Shown here: one piece after another, positions 23,319 to 32,983 of the stretch
How positions within the stretch are numbered: the first letter of the stretch is position 1
Layout of the letters: the number at the start of each line of letters is the position of its first letter
Source of the DNA: Dechloromonas hortensis
GTDB lineage: Bacteria; Pseudomonadota; Gammaproteobacteria; Burkholderiales; Rhodocyclaceae
Length of the DNA stretch: 64,000 nt
Direction of reading: 5' to 3'
Assembly: GCF_009469765.1 (NCBI RefSeq)
Contig: NZ_SSSQ01000009.1
Coordinates: 1-64,000 of the forward strand
Made by a program: the position numbers and the translations under genes
Notes under the pieces: model-generated
What the model was told of the DNA's origin: nothing
The model's input: the letters and a program-made list of their open reading frames with translations, nothing else
The model's database searches: none

Positions 23319-26102
23319 ATGGTTCAAATGACTCGTAGAGGCTTCTTGCTAGCCTCTGGCGCTACGCTCTTGGGAAGTTCTCTAAGTTTAAGAACCTTAG
23401 CTGCGGCTACAGATCTTAGTGGGGCTTTCGAATATTCAGGATGGGAAAACTTCCATCGCACCCAATGGTCCTGGGACAAAAAAACGCGCGGCGCTCACCT
23501 CGTCAACTGCACTGGCGCCTGCCCGCATTTCGTCTATAGCAAGGACGGCGTGGTCATGCGCGAGGAGCAGTCAAAAGATATAGCTCCCATGCCTAACATT
23601 CCCGAGTACAACCCGCGCGGATGCAACAAGGGAGAGTGTGGTCACGACTACATGTATGGGCCGCATCGTATCAAATACCCTTTGATCCGCGTCGGCGAAC
23701 GCGGCGAAGGAAAGTGGCGGCGCGCGAGCTGGGAAGAGGCGCTCGACATGATTGCCGACAAGTGCGTCGATACCATCAAGAACCATGCACCGGATTGCAT
23801 CAGCGTTTTCTCGCCGGTACCGGCGGTATCGCCTGTGTCGTTTTCGGCAGGCCACCGCTTTGCCCACTACATAGGCGCCCACACCCATACTTTCTTCGAC
23901 TGGTACGGTGATCATCCGACTGGCCAGACCCAGACGTGTGGTGTTCAGGGCGATACCGCGGAAACGGCCGACTGGTTTAACTCCAGATACATCATTCTCT
24001 GGGGATCGAATCCCACCCAGACGCGAATTCCGGATGCGCACTTCCTTTCCGAGGCACAACTCAACGGCACGAAGATTGTCAGTATTGCGCCGGACTTCAA
24101 CTCGTCGGCAATCAAGGTCGACAAGTGGATTCATCCGCAGCCAGGGACCGATGGCGCATTGGCCTTGGCGATGGCGCATGTCATCATCAAGGAAAAGCTT
24201 TATGACGCACATAACCTGAAGGAGCAGACGGATCTTTCCTATCTGGTGCGCAGTGATACCAAGCGCTTCCTGCGTGAAGCGGACGTCGTCGCCGGAGGCT
24301 CCAAGGACAAGTTCTATTTCTGGAACGCGAAAACCGGCATGCCGGTGATCCCGAAGGGATGCTGGGGCGACCAGCCGGAGCAGAAAGCGCCGCCCGTCGC
24401 TTTCATGGGGCGCAATACCAACACCTTCCCGAAAGGCTATATCGATCTGGGCGATCTTGATCCGGCGCTTGAGGGGAACTTCAAGATCCAGTTGTTGGAC
24501 GGCAAGAGTGTTGAAATCAGGCCCGTTTTCGAAATTCTCAAGTCACGTATTTTGGCAGACAACACGCCGGAAAAAGCCGCAAAAATCACCGGTGTACCGG
24601 CCAAGGCCATTGTTGAGCTGGCGCGGGAATACGCCAACGCCAAGCCTTCGATGATCATTTGCGGCGGCGGCACGCAGCACTGGTATTACAGCGATGTGCT
24701 GTTGCGCGCCATGCATCTGTTGACGGCGCTGACCGGCAGCGAAGGGAAAAATGGCGGCGGGATGAACCACTACATTGGCCAGTGGAAACCCACTTTCCTC
24801 CCGGGCCTTGCCGCACTGGCTTTCCCTGAGGGGGCTGGCAAGCAGCGTTTCTGTCAGACCACCATCTGGACCTACATTCACGCTGAGGTAAATGACGAAA
24901 TCATCAAGGCCGATATCGATACCGAAAAGTATCTGCGTGAGGCTATCAGTTCCGGTCAGATGCCCAATCTGCCTCGTGAAGGTCGCGATCCGAAGGTTTT
25001 CTTCGTCTATCGCGGCAACTATCTGAATCAAGCCAAAGGTCAGAAGTACGTTCTGCGTAATCTATGGCCAAAGTTGGAACTGATCGTGAACGTCAATATC
25101 CGTATGGATTCGACGGCGCTTTACTCGGACGTCGTGCTTCCTTCGGCGCACTGGTATGAAAAACTCGATCTGAACGTGACCGGAGAGCATACCTATATCA
25201 ACATGACCGAGCCGGCAATCAAGCCGATGTGGGAGTCCAAGACCGATTGGCAAATTTTCCTGGCCTTGTCGAAGCGCGTCGAAATGGCCGCAGTCCGGAA
25301 GAACTACACCAAGTTCAACGATGAGCAGTTCAAGTGGGTGCGCGACCTTTCAAATCTGTGGAATCAGATGACGATGGACGGAAAGCTGGCCGAGGATGCG
25401 GCTGCCGCCCAGTACATCTTGGATAACGCCCCTCATTCCAAGGGCATTACGCTGGACATGTTGCGCGAGAAGCCGCAGCGCTTCAAGGCGAATTGGACAT
25501 CGGCCATGAAAGAGGGGGTGCCCTACACGCCGTTCCAGAACTTCGTGGTCGACAAAAAGCCGTGGCCCACATTGACCGGACGCCAGCAGTTCTACCTTGA
25601 CCACCCGACTTTTTTCGAGATGGGCGTTGAACTGCCGACTTTCAAGGCGCCGATAGACGCTGACAAGTACCCGTTCCGCTTCAATACACCGCACAGTCGT
25701 CACGCGATTCACTCGACGTGGAAGGACAACATCCTGATGCTCCGTCTGCAACGCGGCGGGCCGTCGATTGACATCTCTACTGTCGATGCAAAAGCGCTTG
25801 GTATCAAGGACAACGACTGGGTCGAGGTCTGGAACGATCATGGCAAGGTGATCTGCCGGGTCAAGGTTCGCAGTGGCGAGCAGCGTGGGCGGGTGTCCAT
25901 GTGGCACACCCCCGAGCTGTACACGGATCTCATCGAAGGCGGATCGCAAAGCGTTTGCCCGGTGCGCATCACGCCGACACATCTGGTCGGCAATTACGGG
26001 CATCTCGTGTTCCGCCCCAATTACTACGGCCCCGGCGGAACCAACCGCGATGTGCGCGTCAATGTGAAGCGCTACATCGGCGCCACGCCGATGACCCTCT
26101 AG
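23319..26102 (+). CDS. pcrA: Perchlorate reductase catalytic subunit PcrA
   Basis: A 927-residue molybdenum enzyme of the type II DMSO-reductase family, which reduces perchlorate and chlorate to chlorite in the periplasm. The Tat signal is MTRRGFLLASG (residues 4-14). The FS0 cluster motif is HLVNCTGAC...PRGCNKG, with the histidine ligand of type II enzymes. The likely Mo-ligand aspartate is in TCGVQGDTAET. The start at 23319 is preferred because AAGGAG lies 6 bases before it; the ATG at 23313 directly abuts that site. Selenate reductase and ethylbenzene dehydrogenase are relatives. The adjoining cld settles the substrate. It heads the pcrAB transcript. Confidence 0.96.
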   Translation: MVQMTRRGFLLASGATLLGSSLSLRTLAAATDLSGAFEYSGWENFHRTQWSWDKKTRGAHLVNCTGACPHFVYSKDGVVMREEQSKDIAPMPNIPEYNPRGCNKGECGHDYMYGPHRIKYPLIRVGERGEGKWRRASWEEALDMIADKCVDTIKNHAPDCISVFSPVPAVSPVSFSAGHRFAHYIGAHTHTFFDWYGDHPTGQTQTCGVQGDTAETADWFNSRYIILWGSNPTQTRIPDAHFLSEAQLNGTKIVSIAPDFNSSAIKVDKWIHPQPGTDGALALAMAHVIIKEKLYDAHNLKEQTDLSYLVRSDTKRFLREADVVAGGSKDKFYFWNAKTGMPVIPKGCWGDQPEQKAPPVAFMGRNTNTFPKGYIDLGDLDPALEGNFKIQLLDGKSVEIRPVFEILKSRILADNTPEKAAKITGVPAKAIVELAREYANAKPSMIICGGGTQHWYYSDVLLRAMHLLTALTGSEGKNGGGMNHYIGQWKPTFLPGLAALAFPEGAGKQRFCQTTIWTYIHAEVNDEIIKADIDTEKYLREAISSGQMPNLPREGRDPKVFFVYRGNYLNQAKGQKYVLRNLWPKLELIVNVNIRMDSTALYSDVVLPSAHWYEKLDLNVTGEHTYINMTEPAIKPMWESKTDWQIFLALSKRVEMAAVRKNYTKFNDEQFKWVRDLSNLWNQMTMDGKLAEDAAAAQYILDNAPHSKGITLDMLREKPQRFKANWTSAMKEGVPYTPFQNFVVDKKPWPTLTGRQQFYLDHPTFFEMGVELPTFKAPIDADKYPFRFNTPHSRHAIHSTWKDNILMLRLQRGGPSIDISTVDAKALGIKDNDWVEVWNDHGKVICRVKVRSGEQRGRVSMWHTPELYTDLIEGGSQSVCPVRITPTHLVGNYGHLVFRPNYYGPGGTNRDVRVNVKRYIGATPMTL

Positions 26103-26138
26103 TCAGAACCGCTGATCAGCAGAACAGGAATATCAATC

Positions 26139-27140
26139 ATGGCTAATGTGATTAAGGCGCCTAAGCGCCAACTGACCTATGTAACCGATTTGAACAAATG
26201 CATCGGTTGCCAGACCTGCACGGTAGCGTGCAAGAAATTGTGGACGACGGGGCCGGGCCAGGACTTCATGTACTGGCGAAATGTCGAAACCGCGCCGGGC
26301 CTGGGTTACCCAAGGAACTGGCAGACCAAGGGCGGTGGCTACAAGAATGGCGAATTGCAAAAAGGCAAAATCCCGCCGATGATCGACTACGGTATCCCGT
26401 TCGAATTCGACTATGCCGGTCGGCTTTTCGAAGGCAAGCCAGGACGCGTGCGCCCCAGTCCGACCCCCCGCTCGGCACCCAACTGGGACGAGGATCAGGG
26501 GGCCGGGGAATATCCGAACAACTCGTTTTTCTACCTGCCGCGCATGTGCAACCACTGCACCAAACCGGCGTGCCTGGAAGCCTGCCCGAACGAGGCAATC
26601 TATAAACGCGAGCAGGACGGGATCGTCGTGATCCATCAGGACAAGTGCAAGGGCGCCCAAGCTTGTGTCCAGTCTTGCCCCTACGCCAAGCCCTATTTCA
26701 ATCCGCTGACCAATAAGGCCAACAAGTGTATCGGCTGTTTCCCGCGGATTGAAAAAGGCGTGGCGCCCGCCTGCGTTGCTCAATGCGTGGGTCGCGCGAT
26801 GCACGTCGGCTTTGTCGATGATGTCAGCAGCTCGGTGTACAAGCTCATCAAGCAATACAAGGTGGCTTTGCCTTTGCATCCTGAATTCGGCACCGAACCT
26901 AACGTCTTCTACGTACCGCCTGTACTTGGGCCGCGCATGGAGCTGGCGAATGGCGAACTGTCGACCGACCCGAAGATTCCGCTAGCTCAGCTGGAAGGCC
27001 TGTTCGGCAAACAGGTACGTGATGTGCTGGCGATCCTTCAGACCGAGCGCGAGAAAAAAATGAAGGGACAGGCATCGGACTTGATGGATGTTCTGATCGG
27101 TCGTCGTAGCGCCGACATGATGATTTCTCCTTTGACCTGA
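26139..27140 (+). CDS. pcrB: Perchlorate reductase iron-sulfur subunit PcrB
   Basis: A 333-residue electron-transfer subunit of the DMSO-reductase type with four cysteine clusters: CIGCQTCTVACK (near residue 22), CNHCTKPACLEACP (near 140), CKGAQACVQSCPY (near 172) and CIGCFPRIEKGVAPACVAQC (near 198). Families of this type hold three [4Fe-4S] and one [3Fe-4S] cluster. It has no signal peptide and would ride through the Tat system on PcrA. It follows pcrA by 36 bp with its own ribosome site. A strong terminator lies right after it. Confidence 0.96.
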   Translation: MANVIKAPKRQLTYVTDLNKCIGCQTCTVACKKLWTTGPGQDFMYWRNVETAPGLGYPRNWQTKGGGYKNGELQKGKIPPMIDYGIPFEFDYAGRLFEGKPGRVRPSPTPRSAPNWDEDQGAGEYPNNSFFYLPRMCNHCTKPACLEACPNEAIYKREQDGIVVIHQDKCKGAQACVQSCPYAKPYFNPLTNKANKCIGCFPRIEKGVAPACVAQCVGRAMHVGFVDDVSSSVYKLIKQYKVALPLHPEFGTEPNVFYVPPVLGPRMELANGELSTDPKIPLAQLEGLFGKQVRDVLAILQTEREKKMKGQASDLMDVLIGRRSADMMISPLT

Positions 27141-27151
27141 TGTTGCAGTGG

Positions 27152-27174
27152 AGCGGCCGCACGGGCCGCTTTTT
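27152..27174 (+). terminator. Rho-independent terminator or attenuator between pcrB and pcrC
   Basis: AGCGGCC (27152-27158), loop GCACG, GGCCGCT (27164-27170), then TTTT. It begins 11 bp after the pcrB stop. It would cut or weaken transcription from the upstream promoter into pcrC and pcrD. Confidence 0.75.
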
Positions 27175-27206
27175 CCTAACTGTCGTTTCTATCCAGACTG
27201 CTCGCC

Positions 27207-27917
27207 ATGATAAAAACTCTTGCTCTCGCCATCCTGTTTTTCGCAGGTTTTCTTCCAGGTATCACGGTGGCACAACAAGCGGAATACCTCGGTTTTCGCG
27301 CTTGCACAAAATGTCACGACTCCCAGGGGGAGACGTGGCGCGCTTCGGCCCATGCGAAAGCCTTCGATTCGCTTAAGCCGAACGCAAAATCAGAGGCGAA
27401 AACCAAGGCAAAACTGGATCCAAAAAAGGACTACACGCAGGACAAAAACTGTGTCGGTTGCCACGTAACGGGTTACGGCGAACCGGGTGGATTTGTCTCG
27501 GGGGCTTCTCTGGACGATATGAAGACCTTGGTCGGCGTCACTTGCGAATCCTGCCATGGTGCCGGTGGGAAATTCCGCAACTTGCATGGCGATGGAGGGG
27601 ACAGGCTCAAGAAACAAGGGGAAACCAGCGAACGGAAGCCACTGGTGGATGCCGGCCAGAACTTCGATATGGAAAAAGCATGTGCGCGTTGCCATCTCAA
27701 TTACGAAGGCTCGTCGAAGTATGAAGCAAAGGCACCATTTACACCTTTCTCCCCGGCCGTTGATAGCAAGTACCAGTTCGATTATCTCAAGTCGGTAACG
27801 GCGACTGGAAAAAGCAACCCTGTGCATACTCACTTCAAGCTGCGTGGCGTATTCAAGGGCGATCCAGTACCGGCTGTTCGCGCAACACTTCAGGAAGATG
27901 CGCCTGAGCCTGAATAG
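27207..27917 (+). CDS. pcrC: Tetraheme cytochrome c PcrC
   Basis: A 236-residue periplasmic cytochrome of the c554 type. The signal peptide (1-22, ending ITVA) is followed by four CxxCH sites: CTKCH, CVGCH, CESCH and CARCH. Histidines farther along (SAHAKA, NPVHTHF) are candidate sixth ligands. It is named as the reductase-associated cytochrome and is thought to hand electrons to PcrAB from the quinol-oxidising cytochrome. It lies behind a terminator-like hairpin, so its level may differ from PcrAB. Confidence 0.93.
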   Translation: MIKTLALAILFFAGFLPGITVAQQAEYLGFRACTKCHDSQGETWRASAHAKAFDSLKPNAKSEAKTKAKLDPKKDYTQDKNCVGCHVTGYGEPGGFVSGASLDDMKTLVGVTCESCHGAGGKFRNLHGDGGDRLKKQGETSERKPLVDAGQNFDMEKACARCHLNYEGSSKYEAKAPFTPFSPAVDSKYQFDYLKSVTATGKSNPVHTHFKLRGVFKGDPVPAVRATLQEDAPEPE

Positions 27918-27919
27918 CG

Positions 27920-28666
27920 ATGAAAGTTACGCGAGGACGTTTTAACAGCCTGGATCCTGTTCAAGAAATGAGGAATCAAATGAATAGTCTTATCGACGAA
28001 GCAGTTGTTGGAAGAATCGACCAGTCATTGGCAAGCAGCCGTGTATATAGCTTGCTTGCTATTGGATTGGGATTTCCTGATCTTGAAAGCTATGCCGGCT
28101 TTTCGGACGGACGGCTAATCATTGAGATGCAACAGGCACTAGAGGTCTGTATGCCCGATCTGGCTGATTATTTTAGCGAGCAGATTGCTCCTCGCCTTAC
28201 GTTGACATGCTCGTTCGAGGATTTCGAAGCATTGTTTCTTACTGCTTTCGAGACAAACATGCCGGTACCCAGCGCAGCCTTGTATGAGGGTGTGCATGTT
28301 CAGCAGAGTAACCGTCCGGCATTGATTCTCGAACTAAAAGGCTTTTATCGGAATTTCGGACTAACTATGGACGCCCGAGGGAATGAACTCGAAGACACGC
28401 TTACCGCTGAGCTTGAGTTTATGCATTTTCTTACGGCAAAACAGGCACAGGCAGAATTGGAAGGCCTGCCCCCAAATGCATACCAACGGGCTCAACGAGA
28501 TTTTCTGGAGCGTCACTTGGTGGTCTGGTTACCTCTTGTGCGTGAAGAGGTAAAAGCAAAGGTGGCAACCCAGTTTTTTGTTGCTTTGACAGAGCTGGCT
28601 GAACAATTTGTGACGGCCCATCTGCAACACGTGTGCTGCGGGAAATTGATTCATAGATTCAGTTAG
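27920..28666 (+). CDS. pcrD: TorD-family chaperone PcrD for PcrA maturation
   Basis: A cytoplasmic all-helical chaperone of the TorD/DmsD/NarJ type. Such proteins hold the Mo subunit and its Tat signal until the cofactor is inserted. The conserved parts are an early SRVYSLLAIGLGFP helix and a later TLTAELEFMHFLTAKQAQAE (the E-x-D/E-H segment). The longest frame gives 248 residues from 27920, 2 bp after pcrC. ATG 27980 with GAGGAA before it is an equally good start (228 residues). It is not part of the mature enzyme. Confidence 0.92.
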   Translation: MKVTRGRFNSLDPVQEMRNQMNSLIDEAVVGRIDQSLASSRVYSLLAIGLGFPDLESYAGFSDGRLIIEMQQALEVCMPDLADYFSEQIAPRLTLTCSFEDFEALFLTAFETNMPVPSAALYEGVHVQQSNRPALILELKGFYRNFGLTMDARGNELEDTLTAELEFMHFLTAKQAQAELEGLPPNAYQRAQRDFLERHLVVWLPLVREEVKAKVATQFFVALTELAEQFVTAHLQHVCCGKLIHRFS

Positions 28667-28703
28667 CCAAGAGTTTTTATGTATGAAAACACCAATTTTT
28701 TAG

Positions 28704-29594
<891 letters not shown>

Positions 29595-29598
29595 ACGG

Positions 29599-29636
29599 CA
29601 AGGCTGTTCCTCCCATGCGCGCCTGGAACAGCCTTG
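29599..29636 (+). terminator. Perfect 12-bp hairpin after cld
   Basis: CAAGGCTGTTCC (29599-29610) and GGAACAGCCTTG (29625-29636) with a 14-base loop, starting 4 bp after the cld stop. Few T residues follow, so it may end transcription weakly or protect the 3' end of the cld mRNA. Confidence 0.7.
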
Positions 29637-29640
29637 TCTC

Positions 29641-29669
29641 GCGATCCTTGGGCCAGACCCAAGGATCGC
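29641..29669 (+). terminator. Second perfect 12-bp hairpin after cld
   Basis: GCGATCCTTGGG (29641-29652), loop CCAGA, CCCAAGGATCGC (29658-29669). It stands 4 bp after the first hairpin. The pair insulates cld from pcrQ. Confidence 0.65.
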
Positions 29670-29763
29670 CATACCCCAGTATTTGAGCATTTGAGAGTCT
29701 GAAGCTCACCTTGCTCGTTTCAGATCGCCGAGTAACCGACTCGCTATTATGCATGCCAATTAA

Positions 29764-30339
29764 ATGACAAACATTCTCAAATCGCTGCGCCAACCAAGCA
29801 CTAAATACTCACTATTGGGTTTGCTCTCGGTCGGCTTTATCGCAGGCATCTTCTTTTGGGGGGGCTTCAATACTGTAATGGAAGCAACCAACACGCTTGA
29901 GTTCTGTATTTCATGTCATGAAATGCGTGACAACGTATATCAGGAATACAAGGAAACCATCCACTTTACCAACCGAACCGGCGTCCGTGCCACTTGCTCA
30001 GACTGCCACGTGCCCAAGGACTGGGGCCACAAGATGATGCGCAAGGTTCAAGCGAGTGGCGAAATCTACGGCAAACTCATGGGAACCATTGATACCAAGG
30101 AAAAGTTTGAAGCCAAGCGCCTTGAGCTAGCCGAGCACGAATGGGCACGTATGAAAGCCAGCGATTCGCGCGAATGCCGCAACTGTCACAGTTTCGAAGG
30201 CATGAATACGGAAAAGCAAAAATTACGCGGCGCCAAAATGCACAAAATCGCTCAGGACGATAAAAAGACCTGTATCGATTGCCACAAAGGTATCGCCCAC
30301 CGCAAGCCGAAAGGTATGAAAGAGGAAGATGACGAGTGA
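29764..30339 (+). CDS. pcrQ: NapC/NirT-family tetraheme quinol dehydrogenase PcrQ
   Basis: A 191-residue membrane-anchored cytochrome that takes electrons from the quinol pool. One N-terminal span (about 17-38, LLGLLSVGFIAGIFFWGG) is uncleaved and anchors the protein. Four heme sites follow: CISCH, CSDCH, CRNCH and CIDCH, with the NapC-type spacing and a charged C-terminal tail. It is the natural entry point for electrons to PcrC or PcrO and PcrAB. Its end overlaps the longest frame of the next gene by 4 bp, but that gene probably starts farther on. Confidence 0.93.
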   Translation: MTNILKSLRQPSTKYSLLGLLSVGFIAGIFFWGGFNTVMEATNTLEFCISCHEMRDNVYQEYKETIHFTNRTGVRATCSDCHVPKDWGHKMMRKVQASGEIYGKLMGTIDTKEKFEAKRLELAEHEWARMKASDSRECRNCHSFEGMNTEKQKLRGAKMHKIAQDDKKTCIDCHKGIAHRKPKGMKEEDDE

Positions 30340-30392
30340 TCGCCACACCTATCACTGACACCAATCACCGACAAATCGCCTGGAGAAATTTA

Positions 30393-31253
30393 ATGAAAAA
30401 AAATGCCATGTCAGTCGCCATTTTTGGCGCCGTATTTTCCCTTGGGTTTCAACTCGCTTATGCCTCACCGGACTGGAACAAGATTCCCAAAAAAGATATT
30501 CAAGTGTTCCATCCTGGTGTAACTCCGATTGAGTGGATTACCAAGAAATCTGATCACAGCGGCCGGACAGGACTGGCTAAAGGAGAAAGCTGTGTTGGCT
30601 GCCACGAAGAAAAAGGTGGGCTTAATTTTGACATGAAGCGCTTGGCGAGCAAGGATCTGGAGCCGCTCGGCGCTCCAAAAACGATGAACTTCCCGGTCTC
30701 AGTGCAAGTTGCATACGACAAGGAATATGCCTATATCCGCCTATCTTTCAAGGCTCCCGCCGGAGCGGCCAATGCCGCCGACAAGGAGAATGATGTCAAG
30801 GTCGCTGTTATGTTTGCCAACGACAAAGTTACGGCGGCCGCCGGTGAAAAAGCGATTCCGGGCGACCTGGTTGGTTGCTGGGCGACCTGCCACGCCGATG
30901 CCCGCACCATGCCCGGAGCCGACGACAAAAAGACGAAGTACGTAAAGGATGGCGCCTATGAACTGATGCAGTGGAAGAGTTCTAAGGGGGCCAAGGTTGT
31001 TGATGGATCTGTGAGCGACAAGCGCAATATGGAAGGTGGTACGACCAGTGCGAAGGCTGAAGGTGCGAAGACGGGGGACATATACACCGTCACCTTTACG
31101 CGCAAGCTTTCGGGCGCTTTGGCTGAGGGCAAAGCAGTGCCGTTTGGCGTTGCGGTTCATGCCGATCATTCAACGGGTCGCTTCCATCACGTTTCGCTTG
31201 GTTACAAACTTGGCTTTGGCGCTGATGGCGATATTAAAGCCGTCAAGCAGTAA
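30393..31253 (+). CDS. pcrO: Periplasmic c-type cytochrome PcrO with an odd CxxxCH site
   Basis: A 286-residue exported cytochrome. The start at 30393 (GGAGA 6 bases before) gives a clear signal peptide (1-24, ending QLAYA). Heme site 1 is CVGCH (near residue 75). A second possible site is CWATCH, with three residues between the cysteines instead of two, as in some nitrite- and sulfite-reductase-related cytochromes. The C-terminal half resembles the heme-binding domain of ethylbenzene dehydrogenase gamma subunits (VPFGVAVHADHSTGRFHHVS). It probably shuttles electrons near PcrQ. The name follows the Azospira suillum island and is less certain than that of its neighbours. Confidence 0.75.
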   Translation: MKKNAMSVAIFGAVFSLGFQLAYASPDWNKIPKKDIQVFHPGVTPIEWITKKSDHSGRTGLAKGESCVGCHEEKGGLNFDMKRLASKDLEPLGAPKTMNFPVSVQVAYDKEYAYIRLSFKAPAGAANAADKENDVKVAVMFANDKVTAAAGEKAIPGDLVGCWATCHADARTMPGADDKKTKYVKDGAYELMQWKSSKGAKVVDGSVSDKRNMEGGTTSAKAEGAKTGDIYTVTFTRKLSGALAEGKAVPFGVAVHADHSTGRFHHVSLGYKLGFGADGDIKAVKQ

Positions 31254-31322
31254 ACCTGCAGTTGCGTGTTTGAGCGCGTCAGCGCTTTCTCAAGATGAAA
31301 CTCAGAGAAAGATTTAGGTCAA

Positions 31323-31490
31323 ATGATGGGAGCTCTTAGCATTTGGCATTGGTTGCTCGTTCTTGTCATCGTTCTGCTAATTTTTGGAACTAAAAAGCTG
31401 CCCAATATTGGCCAAGATCTAGGTGGCGCAGTAAGGGGTTTCAAGGAGGGCACAAATAAGGCGCACTCCCACGATGGGGACAACGCCTGA
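31323..31490 (+). CDS. tatA: Small TatA/E protein of the twin-arginine translocase
   Basis: A 55-residue protein: one membrane helix (about 7-22, [16 protein letters not shown]), the hinge FGTKKLP, then an amphipathic helix ([15 protein letters not shown]) and a short charged tail. This is the full TatA/E pattern. No tatB or tatC is near, so it would join the housekeeping translocase. PcrA and YedY1 in this island are Tat substrates, so an extra pore subunit dedicated to them is likely. Confidence 0.88.
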   Translation: MMGALSIWHWLLVLVIVLLIFGTKKLPNIGQDLGGAVRGFKEGTNKAHSHDGDNA

Positions 31491-31682
31491 GACGATCTGC
31501 TTAACCGGTATGCCATACAAGGCGATGTCTAGCCAACTTGCAACGGTGGAAGGCAAACCGCCCACTCCAGACAAAAGGCTGCCAGCGTTTCCGTTGGCAA
31601 CACTATGCAAAGTAGTCTTATTGCATATTTCTAGGCGATGGCGAGTAAGATTTTTCGCCTATTTTGGTAAAGTCATGATTCG

Positions 31683-32654
31683 ATGTTAATTGATGGTTGT
31701 GGTCGCCAGATAGACTATCTCCGATTGTCGGTGACTGATCGTTGCGACTTGCGATGCGCTTATTGCATGCCGCCGGAGTTTGATGATTTTGAGATTTCCG
31801 ATCAATGGATGAATTTCAATGAGATTGTCCGGATATGCAGGATATTCATAGATCTTGGTGTCTCAAGAGTGCGACTCACTGGCGGTGAACCCTTGGTCAG
31901 GGCCAGAATCGTCGATCTTGTCCACGGTATAGGGCAGCTCCCTGGACTGTACGACCTATCACTCAGCACTAATGGCACACGATTGCAGGAATTTGCGCCT
32001 AAGCTTCAGACTTCCGGTGTACAGCGACTGAATGTTAGCCTCGACACGTTGTCGCCACATCGTTTTCTGACGTTGACTCGGCGCGATGCTCTGCACAATG
32101 TCCTCGCAGGACTCGAGGTGGCAAGAAAGAGTGGATTTCGCCTGATAAAGATAAACATGGTTTGGTTGCCCGAATTCAACGGTGACGAACTGGATGCAAT
32201 GATCAAATACTGCATGGAACGCAACTTTGTGTTGCGCTTGATCGAGAACATGCCAATGGGGGATGCTGCACGTCAACTTGGTTCGTCGTCCCTCCAGCCC
32301 TTAATAAGCGAACTTAGAGAGCGCTTCCATCTGGTCGATCAGATTGTTGCTGGTGCTGGCCCGGCTCGTTACCTTGCAACACCGGATCAGTCCTTCTCGG
32401 TTGGCTTTATTACCCCTATGTCTCAACATTTTTGCGAAGCATGCAACCGCGTCAGGGTTTCGGTAACCGGCACGTTGCACCTATGTCTTGGTCAGAATCA
32501 CCGCCTCGAACTATTGCCTATGTTGCGTGGAGGATCGACAGATCAGGAAATTGCACTTCAAATTCGGGAAGCAGTTATGCAGAAGCCATTGAGCCACGAA
32601 TTCCAGACAAATCCCAAAAAGATCGTACGTATTATGGCCTCGACTGGCGGATAG
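31683..32654 (+). CDS. moaA: GTP 3',8-cyclase MoaA (molybdopterin biosynthesis)
   Basis: A 323-residue radical-SAM enzyme for the first step of Mo cofactor synthesis. The SAM cluster motif is CDLRCAYC (near residue 21). The second cluster is in HFCEACNRVRVSVTGTLHLC. The protein ends in the catalytic double glycine (ASTGG). It is a solitary moaA with no moaC, moaD or moaE beside it, so it supplements the host pathway for the Mo demand of PcrA and YedY1. In Azospira suillum the island copy has been reported as important for perchlorate growth. Confidence 0.94.
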   Translation: MLIDGCGRQIDYLRLSVTDRCDLRCAYCMPPEFDDFEISDQWMNFNEIVRICRIFIDLGVSRVRLTGGEPLVRARIVDLVHGIGQLPGLYDLSLSTNGTRLQEFAPKLQTSGVQRLNVSLDTLSPHRFLTLTRRDALHNVLAGLEVARKSGFRLIKINMVWLPEFNGDELDAMIKYCMERNFVLRLIENMPMGDAARQLGSSSLQPLISELRERFHLVDQIVAGAGPARYLATPDQSFSVGFITPMSQHFCEACNRVRVSVTGTLHLCLGQNHRLELLPMLRGGSTDQEIALQIREAVMQKPLSHEFQTNPKKIVRIMASTGG

Positions 32655-32930
32655 TTAGCGCTATGGCATCTATAAATGTCTGTTTCATGCTTGGGAATGA
32701 GCAGCGGTTCAAAGCATCAGTTTCCTGCCGTTGTTGCCGGCCACAAGAAGGTCGACGCCTGGACGATCAGCAGCGCCTACAAGTTCTGATCCAATAGACG
32801 CCAGTTTCCAATGTCATATCCATACAGCCCGACACACGCAGGATGGGATGAATCAATCGCCAGCTCAGCCCGGTCAAAACGCGCGCTGATCAGCGCCTCG
32901 GCACTCAGTCACCAAAAAAATACTGAGTCA
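32655..32930. other. Intergenic region with a possible gene fragment
   Basis: No intact gene is seen. On the plus strand 32697-32789 a 30-residue frame ends GHKKVDAWTISSAYKF, like the last strand of an outer-membrane barrel, and may be a relic. An inverted repeat ACTCAGT/ACTGAGT lies near 32902-32926. The region separates the perchlorate genes from the plasmid-like module. Confidence 0.3.
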
Positions 32931-32932
32931 GA

Positions 32933-32960
32933 ACAGGAAGGGGCCAAAGCCCCTTCCTGT
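32933..32960 (-). terminator. Terminator of the plasmid-like minus-strand operon
   Basis: ACAGGAAGGGGC (32933-32944), loop CAAA, GCCCCTTCCTGT (32949-32960): a perfect 12-bp stem, 23 bp after the last minus-strand gene. It can work on either strand and would also stop read-through from moaA. Confidence 0.7.
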
Positions 32961-32983
32961 ATGTTCAAGCAATATGCCGCTTA

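Noticed and set aside
23319..26102. Nitrate, selenate or ethylbenzene dehydrogenase identity for the Mo subunit
   Set aside because: These are relatives with the same FS0 and cofactor motifs, but adjacency to a true chlorite dismutase, a four-heme PcrC and the PcrQ/PcrSR set fits perchlorate reductase only.
29764..30392. A start at 30336 for PcrO overlapping pcrQ
   Set aside because: The extra 19 residues hide the signal peptide. The ATG at 30393 has GGAGA before it and gives a normal export signal.
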